A program made the position numbers and the translations under genes. Below are positions 44,562-58,140 of a stretch of DNA of 64,000 nt, piece after piece. This stretch comes from Ectobius pallidus (Eukaryota; Arthropoda; Insecta; Blattodea; Ectobiidae): assembly GCA_964059195.1 (NCBI GenBank), contig CAXKWD010000005.1, forward strand, positions 138,151,686 to 138,215,685, given 5' to 3'. A model generated the notes under the pieces. The model made no database searches, was not told where the DNA came from, and saw only the letters and a program-made list of their open reading frames with translations. Numbering within the stretch: the first letter of the stretch is position 1; every line of letters begins with the position of its first letter.

Positions 44562-46401
44562 TAATTTCACTGCTACTGATGTATAAATTCGTCACTTAAA
44601 AATTGTTTAATAGCAGGGATTAATATTAATAGTTTATTATTACAATACATAATATGATATTTTATTTCAGTCTTCAAAACATACATATTTCAATAAAAAC
44701 AGACAAAATATTCAGATGTAAATTATATTTAAATGCAATGTGTGAAGATTAATTAGGAATTATACTTCTTAATATAGGCTAAATTCAATAAAATAACAAG
44801 TTGGTAATATAAAAGGAAACGAGAAGTAAGACAACAGATGTACAAGAGAGCGAAGCAAAAGGTACGAACAATAAACTAATACAGAAAATAGAAGAGTCCA
44901 AAAAGAAAGAATTGTCCCTCATTAACAAATCATTTCGTGTAGACTGGATATAATAAGAAGTCTTGTAAATTGTATTAACATGAAACAAGCGCAGATGTTC
45001 TTAGCTACGAGTCCCTCAATCGTGAGAAGAAAAGTTATATAAATGATATGAAGTAGAATTAATTTACTGAGCCACAAGCAAGGCGTGGTGGTTGAGAGTC
45101 ATAACTCAGCAGAAACCCACCACACAAGTAGTAATGCCTGTGATACAATGTTCATAAGGTCTGGATCCAGCTCTCTGGTAAGGGTTAATAAACAGCAAGC
45201 GAGGCTTACACCTAGTCATTACGGATTTATTATATAGCAAATTATACTGCTTTAAAATCCCTGCTGCAGTTTACAGCTTAGTTACTTCACCACAAGTACA
45301 TAAGTTGGTACGCATGCAAATAGGCCAAGGATTATGTGGCAAACAACTTGTGCTCTCATAAGCAAAGATATGACATAATTCACTCCAAAGATTACAAGTC
45401 GCTATTTTTTATTATAGAAACAACATTGCTACCACGAAGTTATTAATTTTTTTCTATCATTTACGGCTATAATCATGTTTAATATTATGTCTGCGGTTTT
45501 TATCTTTAAGGTTAAGAAAAATTCACAAGTTTTTAATTAAAATTATCAGATAGATGAGTCATATGACCATGACTTCACAATTATTTCGATTGTTTTGCGC
45601 TGGATAATTGTTTTCAATTTAATTGATACAACCCTAAGAGCAAAGCTCATGTGAGGGGTGACATACATATATTGGTTCAAAGTAAAAAAAAAAAAATACA
45701 TACTACAATTATCTTAAAACTATAACAAAAATTCATAGTAACAAACATATTACATATCATCAGAAAAAAAGCACTGAATGAAATATACTAATCAATAAAA
45801 AAGAGCAATTTTGTTTTTAGCGTCAGCAAGTCATCGATAATAATATACTCAAATATCAAACTCGATTTTTAAATGAGATTAATAGTTAATATATTCTTCT
45901 TCAGTATCTCCAACGTTTCAGAGGCGACGCTGCCCCCAACATCAGGTATTCTGAAGTGTCCAGTGTCAAATCAATATATTGGACTCCACCTTTTGTCCTT
46001 CGACACTTCAGAATCCTGAAGATGGAGTCAGTGCCAGCCTCTGAAACGTTAGAGAATGCTAAACTCCTCACCAGGCTGGACACCCAAGAATATATCCAGA
46101 TAGTAAAAAAAAAAAACCCATAGTGTTACAAGCAAATAATCCTCTTAAAATCCGATACTTTACTTCTTATTCTGACAAATTCTTATGTAATACTTCTTAC
46201 ATAAATTTGCTGTCAGTAGATAAATAAAGTTAATCATTGAATAATTAAAGTAAATAAATATTAATTTTGTGTAGTAGTCCTTTTAGATATGCGGTTCGCT
46301 CAGGCTTATATACTTACCTCTACACCTTTATTCTTTTTAAATTATCTGTAAAATGATGTAGCCTCAAAAAGTGTATATATATATAATCAAAACTATCAAA
46401 T
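44562..46401. other. Non-coding with one short foldback
   Basis: AT-rich. Arms 45908-45961 and 46002-46054 form an imperfect hairpin (TCTCTAACGTTTCAGAGGC type ends, GAAGTGTC at the inner side) with a ~40-bp loop. No gene is recognised. Confidence 0.55.
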
Positions 46402-46668
46402 AACTATCAAAAGCCACATGATCCTTTTAAGCCACTTAGGCCTATAATACAAATAACTATCAAAAGTCACAGGAACAATTATTGAAGCCACTTATAATAC
46501 AAATAACCATGAAAAGCCACATGAACAATTGATGCCACTTATAATATAAATATAATTATCAGAAGCCACATGAACAATTGAAACCACTTATTATAACTAC
46601 CAAAAGACACATGAACAATTTAAGCTACTTATAATATAAATAACTAGCAAAAGCCACATGAAAAATGC
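46402..46668. repeat. Minisatellite, ~50-bp unit, about 5.5 copies
   Basis: Units begin near 46402, 46455, 46505, 46554, 46595 and 46642 with forms of AACTATCAAAAGCCACATG. Each continues GAACAATTGAAGCCACTTAT and AATACAAAT. Unit lengths vary from about 41 to 53 bp and copies are 80-90% similar by eye. Confidence 0.9.
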
Positions 46669-49600
46669 CTTATTAGAGATTTATACCGTTTCAAAAACAA
46701 TAATTGAATAAATAAACCGCCATACAGTTAAATCCATAACATAATAGATACATAATTCTGAATTATCTGCTCGCATCCAGCAGCTTTTCAGTTGTATTGG
46801 TCATTTAACTAACGAACTCTCACTAAGGTAAGCTATTCTTATTGTACATTTATTCCGTAAATTTAACGAATGTGGTGGGTGATGTCCAACATTCTCAGTG
46901 GCCTCCAAAACCAAGAGTTTAACTTTTAATTCCCTTTGTCTCTGTCTTTTAACAGCGATGTTATCACGATAATTACAGCTGCGTTTAACCTGAAAATGCA
47001 AGAAAGGTCAGGTATATGGGTGTACAGACACAGCAGTTTATAGGGAGAATAGATACCGCCTTGTACTTAATTCTTTACGAAGGTTTGGAAGAATGTTCCA
47101 AAAGTGTGATAAAATCGTCTGCTGGCTCATTTGAGGTTAAGTTATGTTCCCTGAACCACTTACTACACTCTCTGGTTCTTGGATTTACTCGCTCCCGCAC
47201 TCTCAGCCTCTGCATTGCCCACGCTGAGTCGCGCGTAAATTTATTAAAAGTTGAAACTGCCGACAACAACATTTCCAAGTGCCATCAACACAAGATTTCT
47301 TAGCTTCGCTGGAAAATAATCTTTTATAGTATTCGTTCTTTTTTCCCTTCTTTTCGTTCTTTAAAGTTTTTTAGAAGAAGAATGCAAGAAAATGCAGAAA
47401 TAACTTTTACGCCTACGTAATCTTTTGGAATAGCCTTCGCAGATTCGTGTTTGTAATTGTAATTATTTATCAGATTCAACACCAGCGCTCATGAATTACA
47501 AACGGTGACTCTCACGGCAGCTCTGTTAAGACGCAATACAAATAAATACTTATTTAAAGAAATGCCTCACTTACTCTGTAGTGTGTCATATTTATTTTGT
47601 ACCAAAGTACCGCTCTATTCTCTGCACCAGTTATCAAGAAACATAAAAACCTGTTGACAATTCATGTTCAACATTAAGTCATATCGCTTAATCTAATCAC
47701 AACACTTTTCAATAAAATGAAAGTTTGTGGTTTTTGAACGTTAATCTTAAAAACTGTGTAAACTTTAAATATTTTTGTGAATATTACTGTAGATTTATCA
47801 TAGTTATTCTCGAGTGGGATTTATTAAAACTATTCCATGAATAAATTTTTATCAGATTATGTAATTAAAAATGAGGTAAACTGATGTAACTAAGTGCCAG
47901 ATAGAGCTAATACGTCAGATTACAGAAACTGTTGAGTTTTAGGCCACGGTTTCTTGAGAAAATTTCATAAGCACATGTGATGGAATATGTGGGATAACTA
48001 GAATATTAACAGAACGAAATTACAACAAATGCCTCACATCTAAAGTAAGGCGTGATATATTACATTTGCAAACAGCTGACTGCATTGTAGTCAGGCAGTG
48101 ATTAGCAACTCGGCTTTCTAGTCTAAGGATGATTTCCCATTTAAAAAGCATGTGACATTCAATTAGTCGTTACTCCGGTACCGGTCTACCAATCTGGTCC
48201 AAAATCAAAAGGCTTCTTCCCATGGACGTTATAAATGCGTATACCTAGTTTCATGGAAATCCGATAAAGCGTATTTGAGTTATCGTACGTATAGACACAC
48301 GGACAGACAGACAGACGGACATATATTTTCCCGTCCCCACACAATCTCATAAATTACCATACTGGCACTTAATAAATAGAAATTCGTGCTAGCTAAAATT
48401 TACCTAGATTCATAATATTGGTGTGATTCTTCTTTTTAAATAATTTCCCATTGTGGAATGTAATGCATCTACACAGACAGGAAACTGTAACACGACTGAT
48501 TTTGCATTTGTTGGCATAAAGTATTTTATTTAAATTCCATTTACAGCCGTGTAAAAATTGCATTCATAATAGCTAAAATAGTAACATTATTTCTCTATGT
48601 AAACTTTTTTTTAAAACTGGAATTAGTACTTATCATCGCAATGCATACAACAGCCCACATAGTTAATATAGCAATGCTTTTTCTACATCTTAATTCATAC
48701 ACTCTCATGTACGCTGTTAACAGACATTCTTTAAATATGTGAAGATTTTACAAAGTGCACTAGCAATAATATTAACGATGTAAGTGTAGGCCTTCGATTC
48801 GCTGACATGTTGATTAAATGTTTTAAGCTGCCATATAGGTTATGAATGAATTAAATTCAATGTGAAAATAATCTGTCAGGAATTGCACATAACTACCACG
48901 CGAAATATCCACCGAAATAGAAGTAAGTTAACATCAGTTAAGTTAAGTTAAGTTAAGTTAACATCAGGAAATCAGCCATTTTATTTTACCAAAAAATCGG
49001 ACTCCTATCAATTTGTTATTTGCAGCAACTGACAGCTTCCAAAATGACAGCTATATTTCGTGAACAATTTTTTTTTACTCTCTCGATTTCTCCCAGAAAA
49101 TCGATTTGCACAAACATAGCCCTATAATATGAAATACGCCGTCACTTGGCAATCTTTCTGTGGCACGTTTCCCGATATTTTCTAAGATTGCGATTGCTTG
49201 GCGGGTGTAAGGGCGAAACTCTTATGTCGAGAGCTCCTGTGATCGCCTCGTTAACGAGGTAGGGCAGGGTGCTGATCGTTAAGTTAATGATCATGTAGGG
49301 AGAACCAAGACTCAGCGTGTGCATACTGGGGGACCAGGGACTTGTCATTCATTTGTGTGAACGAGCCAAGTGTGAACAATGATTTGTACCACTGTCACCC
49401 TCCCTTAAACTCAAGTGTTCGCCATAAAGTACGTCCAATTTTTACGACATCAGCGGTAAACTAACTACATTGCGGTATATTAGAAGAAGGGTAAGCAGGG
49501 GAGAATAGAAAATCCTGTGAGGGAGCAAAGTACAGAAAGCAGAAAGATTTTTTTTTTTAATTTTATTTTGAATTTGAAACGATGTGCAGCTATTTGAGAA

Positions 49601-51859
49601 ACAACTAGTAAAGCTATTGCAAATTCAAACTCAGTAAGTTGCCGCCACTTGTAGGCTAACTTAAGAGGATTGCCTTATACAGGCCTAAGTTCGATCCCTG
49701 GATGCCAGCCCTTTGTAAATTGTAGGTTTTTCTGATAAATTCCTTTTTCAGGAGGGTGTCTGTCTTTGTGTATCTGCATGTGGACGTTTCTGTATGGGTT
49801 TTTTCTGTGTGTATGTCAGTTTGCCTATAAATAATATGGCTAGATAATGAAAATAATATGTTTATTTTAGATTAAAGATACACATATTTCGTATAAGTTG
49901 CATGAAACTCGTTGACGAATTCCCTTCATGCCTTGACGGTTTTACATACATTTTGTACAGTAACAACCAACAACCGTTACCGATACACATTTTCCTTTAA
50001 ACAAATTTAATATTGGATATTAGCTACCGGTACAAGCCAGAGCTCTCCAAATTATTTAACAGTAAGCCTATGGCCTTATCACCTGTCCCTCTGCCCTCTC
50101 TCGGAAAATAAGCATATCAAAATTCGTATGGGTAATGAAACCTCCACTTGGAGGCCCCTTCGCTCCACCTGGGGATCATAGGGTAACATACATACATATA
50201 CATACATACTATGGCCTTATAAGCTTAGAGTGCCATGTGAATCAACACATCAGACATAAACTAACTACAAATTAATTAAATGTAAGCTGTTATTAAACGT
50301 ATAACTTATAATGGAATCTATTGTTTTAAACTCAAATTTAATTAAGCGAAAAATATGAACGTTGTTTTTAAAATATATAATTTTGCCCATTGGGTAAATA
50401 AATTATCTAGCAATTAATATCAGTCACCCAGTTGCCTCTACTTAGAGTTCGTTAACTTTAAGAGTTGTTCATATTTGTAGGCGGGGTAAAACTGCGTATA
50501 AAATCTTTAATTTTGGGAAAGATTTCCTTTGGAAGCAAACTGTAAACTGAAGAAGGTTACCTTCTATGAACTTTCCATTGATGGTGCCTTTAGCTTGCGA
50601 ATCAGCAAGTTCCGTAAGAGAATTCTATGCCCCATTTAACAATAAGCTTTGTTCCTATCAACTTTAGTTCACCCGTTGCTCACTTTTATCATTTTTTTTC
50701 GAAAGCCTCGAGAGATGACAGAATGGATTTAACCATTTTGATAAAAAGGCCAATTTTTTGTTTTAGTGTAAATACATCAAGAATACCCTGAAGTATCTGC
50801 AGATGTTATGCCATTTGGACGCATGGAACAGGTGCTGCTGGAACCATGTTTAAACCTCAGTGGGCTTCCAGTTACAAATGCATGCAAACTTAAATTCCCT
50901 TTTCCTCAGCTTCAATTTACATGTCATTTTGCCACATTCATCTACTCCCACAAAAATTGAAATATTGCTATGACATTTTTTCATAGTATTCTTTACAATG
51001 AGCAATACATTTTTCAATCAATTTTCTGTATAGGGTTAGTATTTTTTAATATTTAATGTAATAACAGGGAAGTTTTCTTTCATTTTCCTGGGTAATTTTT
51101 TGAAAACAAAAGATATAAAAAATATCAGAAAATCCATTAGCAAATTTGTAAAGCAAGCATCACATAATTTCACAAAAAATATTCAAGTGCATATTTTTAT
51201 ATTTATCGAATTAGATAGGTTTCAATTTTGATTTTAAAAATTTAAAAAATAATTAATATCTAAAAAACAAATTGAGATATTAGAATGAAATTTTAAACTT
51301 TAGTTTCACTTTAAATTTTTGTTATGGGTGAAGAATTTCAAGTTTCTAGGACAAGTAGTTGAGAAAGCCACTCTCAACGCTTCGGTCATCTCTTAACGTC
51401 TTTGCGAGCCGGAATTCCTTTTATTGCAAAGTGAAGCAAGAAAATTTCAAGATCTTTATTTAAGTAGAGTAAGGCAGTAGCGCCAACCTATATGGGTCCG
51501 TGGGACACCAGCCCACTCAATAATTTTCCGCGTACTATTGCTAGTACTAAAAATCTTGTTTCTCTCTTGAATCGCTATACAACGAAAATCAGGCTCTTGT
51601 TCATAAACATAGTACGATCTCCTATCCTTCCAATTCACTCAAGATCGTTTGAATTCGTTCCTCAGTTCATTCAATTTCTACGACTTTCAGCGCAGTTTTC
51701 GACTTCGAATTTTAGACTCGAATACAATACTTCCTCTCCTACAGAGCCTATGGTACGGGCAGAAGAAGTAAAAATGTTTATGTAATGTTATAAACTTTAA
51801 CTAATTTCCGTTAGGCTACACAACACTTTCCTGCAAATGTGATTGTTAATAGTTATTAC
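46669..51859. other. Non-coding, no gene recognised
   Basis: AT-rich with simple repeats: (TTAAG)n at 48936-48962, GACAGACAGACAG near 48301-48319 and (CATA)n near 50185-50210. The phrase ending ATAGACACACGGACAGACAG at 48290-48310 resembles a common insect LINE segment. The block 51690-51785 shares sequence with 32885-32995. No gene, RNA gene or bounded element is supported. Confidence 0.45.
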
Positions 51860-52554
51860 TAGGTCAAGGCATTAAATTACCATAAAATAGTGAAAAAATA
51901 AATAATGCACTTATGATCTAAAAATAGTGAAAAAATGACCCAACATTTTAAAAAAATTACCAATAAATTGACCACTGATACTTATAATTAGTTTTTCTTT
52001 TAAGTAATGAATTGCTAACAATAATTTAATGGATGACAGTGCGTTATTTATGAATTTACAATATAAAACACACTTATTTTATTATTTCAGAAGTAAGTAA
52101 ATTTATACTACTTGGACACCCATAGCGAAAAAGAACTTTCTTCTGAACTGGCATGCCCATCAAATTGCCCCTAGCAAATATGTGCCATTAAAAGAAGGAA
52201 AAAATCTTTATTACTACTAGACAAACTGCTACAATAAACCTGAATTAAAATGAACTAGGCCTATGAACATTTGGAAATTCTCAAATAAAAACATTGCCTG
52301 TTGACTGAAAGTAACGATTTGTACATGGAATAGTTCCTCTCTACCTCCACTGAAACCTAAAAATGCCGAAAATGGCATAAAAATTGCCAAGACCTATCTG
52401 TTGAAAATGACGAAAGATGCAAAATAAAGCAAAAAAATTCAAAAACAAATTGACCTTATTTAATCAATTATTTCATGATAAACATTATATATATTCGAGC
52501 TATATTATAACCTTCATATAAAAAAGATGCAAAATCATCAAATGCCTTACCCTG
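51860..52554. mobile_element. Non-autonomous hAT element, copy 2 (695 bp)
   Basis: A perfect 8-bp target duplication GTTATTAC lies at 51852-51859 and 52555-52562. Ends are TAGGTCAAGGCATT and CAGGGTAAGGCATTTGATGA on opposite strands, the same family as 3110-4049. The subterminal AAAATGCC/AAAATGACC phrases and the right-hand TATATATTCGAGCTAT block are shared with copy 1. The transposase remnant of copy 1 is not recognisable here. Confidence 0.9.
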
Positions 52555-52562
52555 GTTATTAC

Positions 52563-54732
52563 AAAACACGAAATCTTTTCTCGTTCATTTCTATATTTAA
52601 CTATCAAAACTAATAAAAGTTCATCTCATCAATTAAGGGACGGGAGTTTGGAAATTTTAAAGTCTGTTGAGCCCACCTAATGTCTTTCAAAAGTTGGCGC
52701 CACAGGAGAAAGACATCTGCGTGTCTCACATTAATTTATTTTTTCGTTTATCATACAGATTCTTGAAATGTAATTTTAAGCTCAATCCTAACATTACAGA
52801 ATAGCCTTATCTTTCTCAATATTTGAAATATGTGGGTATTGACATATTGACACTATAGGCCTACCCACGTTACGCTTATTTAAAGCGTGAAGTGAACAAA
52901 TTCCTCTGACGATGTGATAAGAGCCCAAAGCCTACGCGTTGATACGCGAGAGAACGCAGACGAATCAATAGCACCAAAATAGCAGCATCCATTAAATAAA
53001 CATAAGAGAGAGTTTTGTTAGTCCTCTGTGCAATGTCATCTTGCCATACAAACGTAGCCTCCATTTCCATGCATGTTACAAGTATGAGCTGTGGTTATCT
53101 ATGTCTATTGTTTGCTATTGAGTTCTATAGATGCAAATTATTGAAACCATTTTGCAGACCGACGATCCATCAGAACGTATAAATAACATCCAGCTACCTT
53201 TTATACAAATTACGTAAAATGATAACTCATAAATGACAATTATATTGAAAAAATCTGCAGAGATTGTACGCGCAACGAGCATTATTCTCAGCTGTTCTAT
53301 TTTGAGATTCGCCTACTTGCTTCTCATTATTTGAAGGGACAGATTGGAAGGAGGGTATCAAATGCTTATTTTAGGTAGAAGTGCCTGAAAATGAAATAAC
53401 ATTTTCTTCATGAAAAGAGGTAGCCTAGTAGAGGTTAGAGAAAGTCGTCTCTAGGTTTATACCTTAGCATTACTCATCCGAAAGAATGAACAATTTCATA
53501 TATTATATATAGGCCTATATTTATATGTGTGTGTATGTGTATGTATCTGTGAGCAGCATATCTTATATATTTGTATATATTGTATAGATAGATTTTCGAA
53601 TATATTATTTTATTATTATTTTTATTATTATTATTATTTAAGGGATCTCATAACGTACAAACATTGATAAAATAGCTTCGTTGTACCTAACAGTTGAAAA
53701 TTGAAAGTTGCTTCATTGTTTTGAACAAATGTTAGGCTTACATATGAAAGATTTGTTTACAAATTTTCCACATTACTTTTTCATTAAGACAGCAAGCAAC
53801 CTAGTGAACTCATGCTTATGGTCGGGAGCAGTTCATAACGGATATAAATACATTAAATAAAATATATAATCAATTACATTTGTTTATAATAATAACAGAA
53901 AGGAAACTTTTAAAAGAAGAAACATGAAAAATAAATATTTATATAATGAACATCATTATTTTCTTAAATTTTTAATTGTTCAGGTTAGTTAATTCAGAGT
54001 TGTTTTTAACAAAGCAATTGAATAACTATTGTAAAGCTGCGTTTTAATCCTGCAGATGTGAAACTTTCAAGTTCTATTAAAGAATTTGTTTGATTTCGTC
54101 TTGTATTGTCCTGATTCGTAATTCTTCAGCACACCCTGTAGAATTCTACAGGCTATCTTATTATGGAATAAAATACCTCGATGGCAGTGTCGCTTCACTA
54201 GAATACAGGTTGCTCGTTGTTTGAGACATGCGGCTAAAGTCTGTTTTTTTCAAGACTTGAGGAGTGAAACTAGAAAAAGGAGTAGTTGCAAGCAGCCTTG
54301 AATGTAAGTTGAACATACATAATGATGCGTATTGCAGTGACGGCAGTTCCGAACAATGCGTTCCATGGAACGTGACTTGCATGGCGGCGTGAGCGGAATC
54401 GCTCAAGTACCTCACTAGTTTCGCTTTTTCGCTAAAGCTTATTTATTTGAATTAAACTCGGAGACGATAAGTCTAACATACATGCAAGCAGGTGCGGTAC
54501 TAGTTATACTGGAAATCATGTATAGTGAATGCGCTGAGGTATTTTATATACATGGAGTATTATTGCAATATCATTTAAGCGGTATAAAACTCTCTTTTTT
54601 CATCCGACTCGGTTTTATTTTTATTTTCTCCAGATACTTCTTTCTAAGAGAACCCACCACTGAAAATGTTAAATTCTACAAAATTAAACCAGTTTAAATG
54701 AAATCTTTCTTATAGATGATTATGTCTTTGAC
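52563..54732. other. Non-coding, no gene recognised
   Basis: AT-rich; a (TTA)n run at 53605-53640. No domain-bearing frame was found. Confidence 0.45.
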
Positions 54733-55094
54733 ACGTAGAATATTTAAGGAGAAAAATTCCTCTGCACGGGAGTCGAATCCATGACCTTCAGCTTTCCGTA
54801 CCGATGCTCTACTAACTAACCTAGCTAGAGTGCGATTTACAGTGCCAGATGGAATCTCTCTCCCAGGGATGATTACCCTTAGTGGTCGACCTCACTAAAA
54901 GACATTTTTCGTCATATTTAGCATAGTGAGGCACACTTATCTTGGGTAATCATCCGTAGGAGAGAGAGATTCCATCTGGAGCTGTGAAACGAACTCTGCC
55001 TAGCTTAATTAATAGAGCATAGATGTGGAAAGTCGAATGTCATGGGTTTGAATTTCAGCGTCAGAGGAATTTTTCTCTTCAAATATTCTCATGT
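54733..55094. repeat. Foldback element whose arms are tRNA-like (362 bp)
   Basis: Arms 54733-54897 and 54924-55094 are inverted copies at roughly 75-80% identity around a 26-bp spacer. The right arm, read on plus, holds TAGCTTAATTAATAGAGCA and GGGTTTGAATTTC at tRNA A-box/B-box spacing. The left arm carries the same on minus (TAGGTTAGTTAGTAGAGCA and GGATTCGACTCCC). Both arms end in CAGAGGAATTTTTCTC. This is either two SINEs in head-to-head orientation or a foldback element built on a SINE. No target duplication was found. Confidence 0.8.
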
Positions 55095-56204
55095 AATGTC
55101 CAATAGAAACAATATTCTCTGCTTTCATGAATACATATCTACATCTTGACATGTAGGCCTAAGAGTTTCAGTTTCATGCAATAGTGACAGTTATTTTTTT
55201 ACTTATGAAGTTTTCAAAAAATAAAAATTGTATTCATGACCGAATGAAGTTTTAAAAGATGTATTTAACTACGCCATTTCCTTTTCCACACACTGTGGTT
55301 TTAAACCATTTTTTCTTCGATGCATTGCTACAAATTTCTCTGAGAACAATAGCATTTCAGATTATTTTTAAATTAAGCTTAACTCCCAAAATAGTATTAG
55401 TAAAAATGAATGATATAAATTTCTCTACCACTAGCCTCTTTGAAACTCATAGTGAAAATTTCAAAGAAATCCTATAAAATTTTATCACGGCTAAAGTATC
55501 ATAATATTGTTAATATATTGTTTTGATTTTTTTCATACTATGATAATTCTTCGATTAAAGAATTTACAAAGATTACTAATAATTCGACTGAAATTTACTT
55601 TTGTGTTTTCTTAATGGTGTTCTATGTTTCAACTATTACTTCATTTTAAGGATATAAGGATATACCAGACGTGTAGCCAGTACCAGCCTACTTCTAAGAA
55701 GAGGTTCAAAATTGCTGCGCTGCATTCATATTGTCATTCATTTAGTAAAGCTGTTAACATTGTAAAGATTATTACTATGTCTGTCTTTGAAAGTCATGAA
55801 TAATTTGACAGTACTATTTTGGCCTTCGATTACTTTATTATACAGCTAGCATTCCGTATTGTACATGTTTATTCGATGCTGTACAGAAAAGAACAAGATG
55901 CTATACATGGTAAGAACTTCCGCAATGGCCATTTGTGGCTCTTGTCGGCTACGTTATAGATACCCTTCAATGTGTCATACTATGTAAGACAGAGCTAGAA
56001 ATACAAGACATAAATAAGATAAATGACCACGTGATATGCTTGAGGAATAAAGTAGCTATAAATTTAATCCATACGTAAGCAACTATTAGTTTATCCAATA
56101 ATTTTTAAAATTTGTTATAGCTGCACTAATTCCAGATAGAATTATTGGTAAAATTATTGGTAATTATTGGTAAAATAATATTGTAAGCGGGTGCATGCCC
56201 ATAC
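55095..56204. other. Non-coding, no gene recognised
   Basis: AT-rich; a 72-codon plus frame (55259-55477) has no recognisable domain. Confidence 0.45.
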
Positions 56205-56444
56205 TAATGAAACTAAACTCTGTGGCACTACATCCCTGAAGGGACAAGGTCTACCACCCGACTGCTGCGTCATCTACCATAGGCAGATGGCAGGATTGGG
56301 GGAATGTGGTCAGCATGCCGACACCCACGGCCGTTAATGGTGGTTTCCATGACCGGAGCCGCTACTTCTCAGGCTGAGTGCACCCCTATCAGACCTCCCT
56401 ACCTGTTTGGGTAATGGTGTAAAATACCCGGTCCAAGGATCAAA
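56205..56444 (-). mobile_element. SINE family A copy interrupted by the BEL/Pao LTR
   Basis: Carries all family blocks, and on the minus strand retains more of the 5' part (ACCGGGTATTTTACACC, GTGCACTCAGCC) than the other copies. It is cut off at 56444 inside the presumed B-box (TTTGATCC on minus) where the LTR starts. The head does not resume beyond 61578. Confidence 0.75.
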
Positions 56445-57495
56445 TGTTAGGGTTCAGGTTTTAGAGGAACAAATGTTCTGGACGGAGTGAAACAATGTAT
56501 GTGCAATACATAGGAAAATTTCTCTGAGAAGCGGAGGACCATTTAGAGCAAGAGTGGACTATATCACGAGGACACTGGGTACAGAGATCACAGGAATCAT
56601 ATTGGTTTAACAATCTAACATGTAATGAAAAACTTTGCACTTTATTAATACTTGTAAACACTTGAAGAAAGAATATATGAACACTGAATAATAATTAAGA
56701 AACACGTTGAAACAATGAATTGTAAAATGGCGCGAATAGTGTTGCACCACTGGAAGTAATTTAGTAAATTTTGTAATTTACCAATGAATTGTATCTCAAA
56801 TTAAAGGTAATAAAATTTACTGTAGAATGAAGGTATTTAAAGTTATTAGCACTTGATTGCTCACGTGTTATAGCTTCTTGGTGAGTGATGACGTCACACG
56901 CTATGTACTTACGTGGAACTAATAAGTGAATCTAATGAACTTTTAATACGGAGAATATGTAAATTCTGTTTAAGTAATTTACTTGAAACTAATAAAACTT
57001 ATAAGGAAGTTTTATTCCTACGATTTCTAGTATAAATACAAAGGGCGCGAAGAGGCCTTTGTTACTAGACAATCAGAGCAGTGTTAGAACGCGACTTGTT
57101 CGTTTAACTGCAGGCTTAATACTGAATCTACTGTAACTAGTAGAAATTAATTAATATCACACGATAATACTTGTAAATAGAAGTATTATGTAATTATCCG
57201 CTAATTAATAGAAAACCTCTGTTCTATTGTCTGAATTAGGCGGGATACTAGACTGAGCTCCAGCACGTCTCTCATACGTGGAGTCTCGACACTAACTAAC
57301 GTTATAACATGACGCTGTGTTGTCATGCTGCCTCTGCATCTGCACCTGTCGATGAAAGGGGATTCACAGTACTAGGAGGGCTTATACTAATATCAATGCG
57401 CTGAGAGGGAGAAATGCACTGAGAGGAACATTTGAATATACACTCATACTAGACATGTAGAAAAATGCTAGTAGAACCTATAGCTTGCGTGAACA
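56445..57495 (-). repeat. 3' LTR of the BEL/Pao element
   Basis: Right for the minus-strand element: this is its 3' LTR. It is identical to the 5' LTR except at about 56447, 56449, 57130 and 57427. On the minus strand an ATTCAGTG initiator-like motif is followed within ~60 bases by an AATAAA signal, fitting a BEL-type R region. It begins inside a SINE A copy. Confidence 0.9.
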
Positions 57496-58140
57496 TACTC
57501 CGCGCCTTTGACGTATAACGTCAATAAAAAACATAACAGGAATGCAAGCTATAATGGAAAGACACTTATATATACACAAAATCATCACTGATTCTAATTG
57601 GATGTATACATGTGATATGTGTTGGAAAATATGCCTTCTTACACATATTGAAAGAATATGATATTGAATAGAAAAGCACTGATTTTACTATTTACATTGA
57701 AGCACTGACTCTACACTAATTAGACTGGCAACACACGTAAGGTTGTGAAGGTCTAGGTGAATGATGGCTGGAGTCCAAACTGTTGTTGTAACATCTATAA
57801 GTGAAGACTTCGACTTGTGCACAACAGCTGACTCAGGTACATGTAGTGTAGATCAGGTGGCTTGTTGCAACACACTCTGTAGAAACTTGTTGAAGAAATG
57901 CGTGATGATTTCTGTATATCATTCAGGGCACAGCTGATGATCTTATATTACTAACATGATATCTTGACATAATGGAGAAAGACCATTGGATAAACATTAA
58001 GTAAGATTTTAACACAAACGGTGCTAAAGAATAGCTTTCTTACATATATCACAGTGTAACGGTTTGGCTATCTTTTCATAGTTCTTACAGACATAATAGC
58101 TCTCTAACTGGATATATGCAGATGATGCAAGTATAGCTTT
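57496..58140 (-). other. 3' untranslated interior of the BEL/Pao element
   Basis: These 645 bp lie between the Gag stop and the 3' LTR, where an autonomous relative would carry about 3 kb or more of pol. No protease, reverse transcriptase or integrase motif can be read in any minus frame. The last bases before the LTR are purine-rich and may act as the polypurine tract. Confidence 0.7.

Noticed and set aside
45075..45190. Possible tRNA-like sequence (GTGGTGGTTGAGAGTC)
   Set aside because: No acceptable B-box at the right distance.
56461..56661. 66-codon frame repeated identically at 60544-60744
   Set aside because: It is simply the same LTR sequence present twice, not a gene family.
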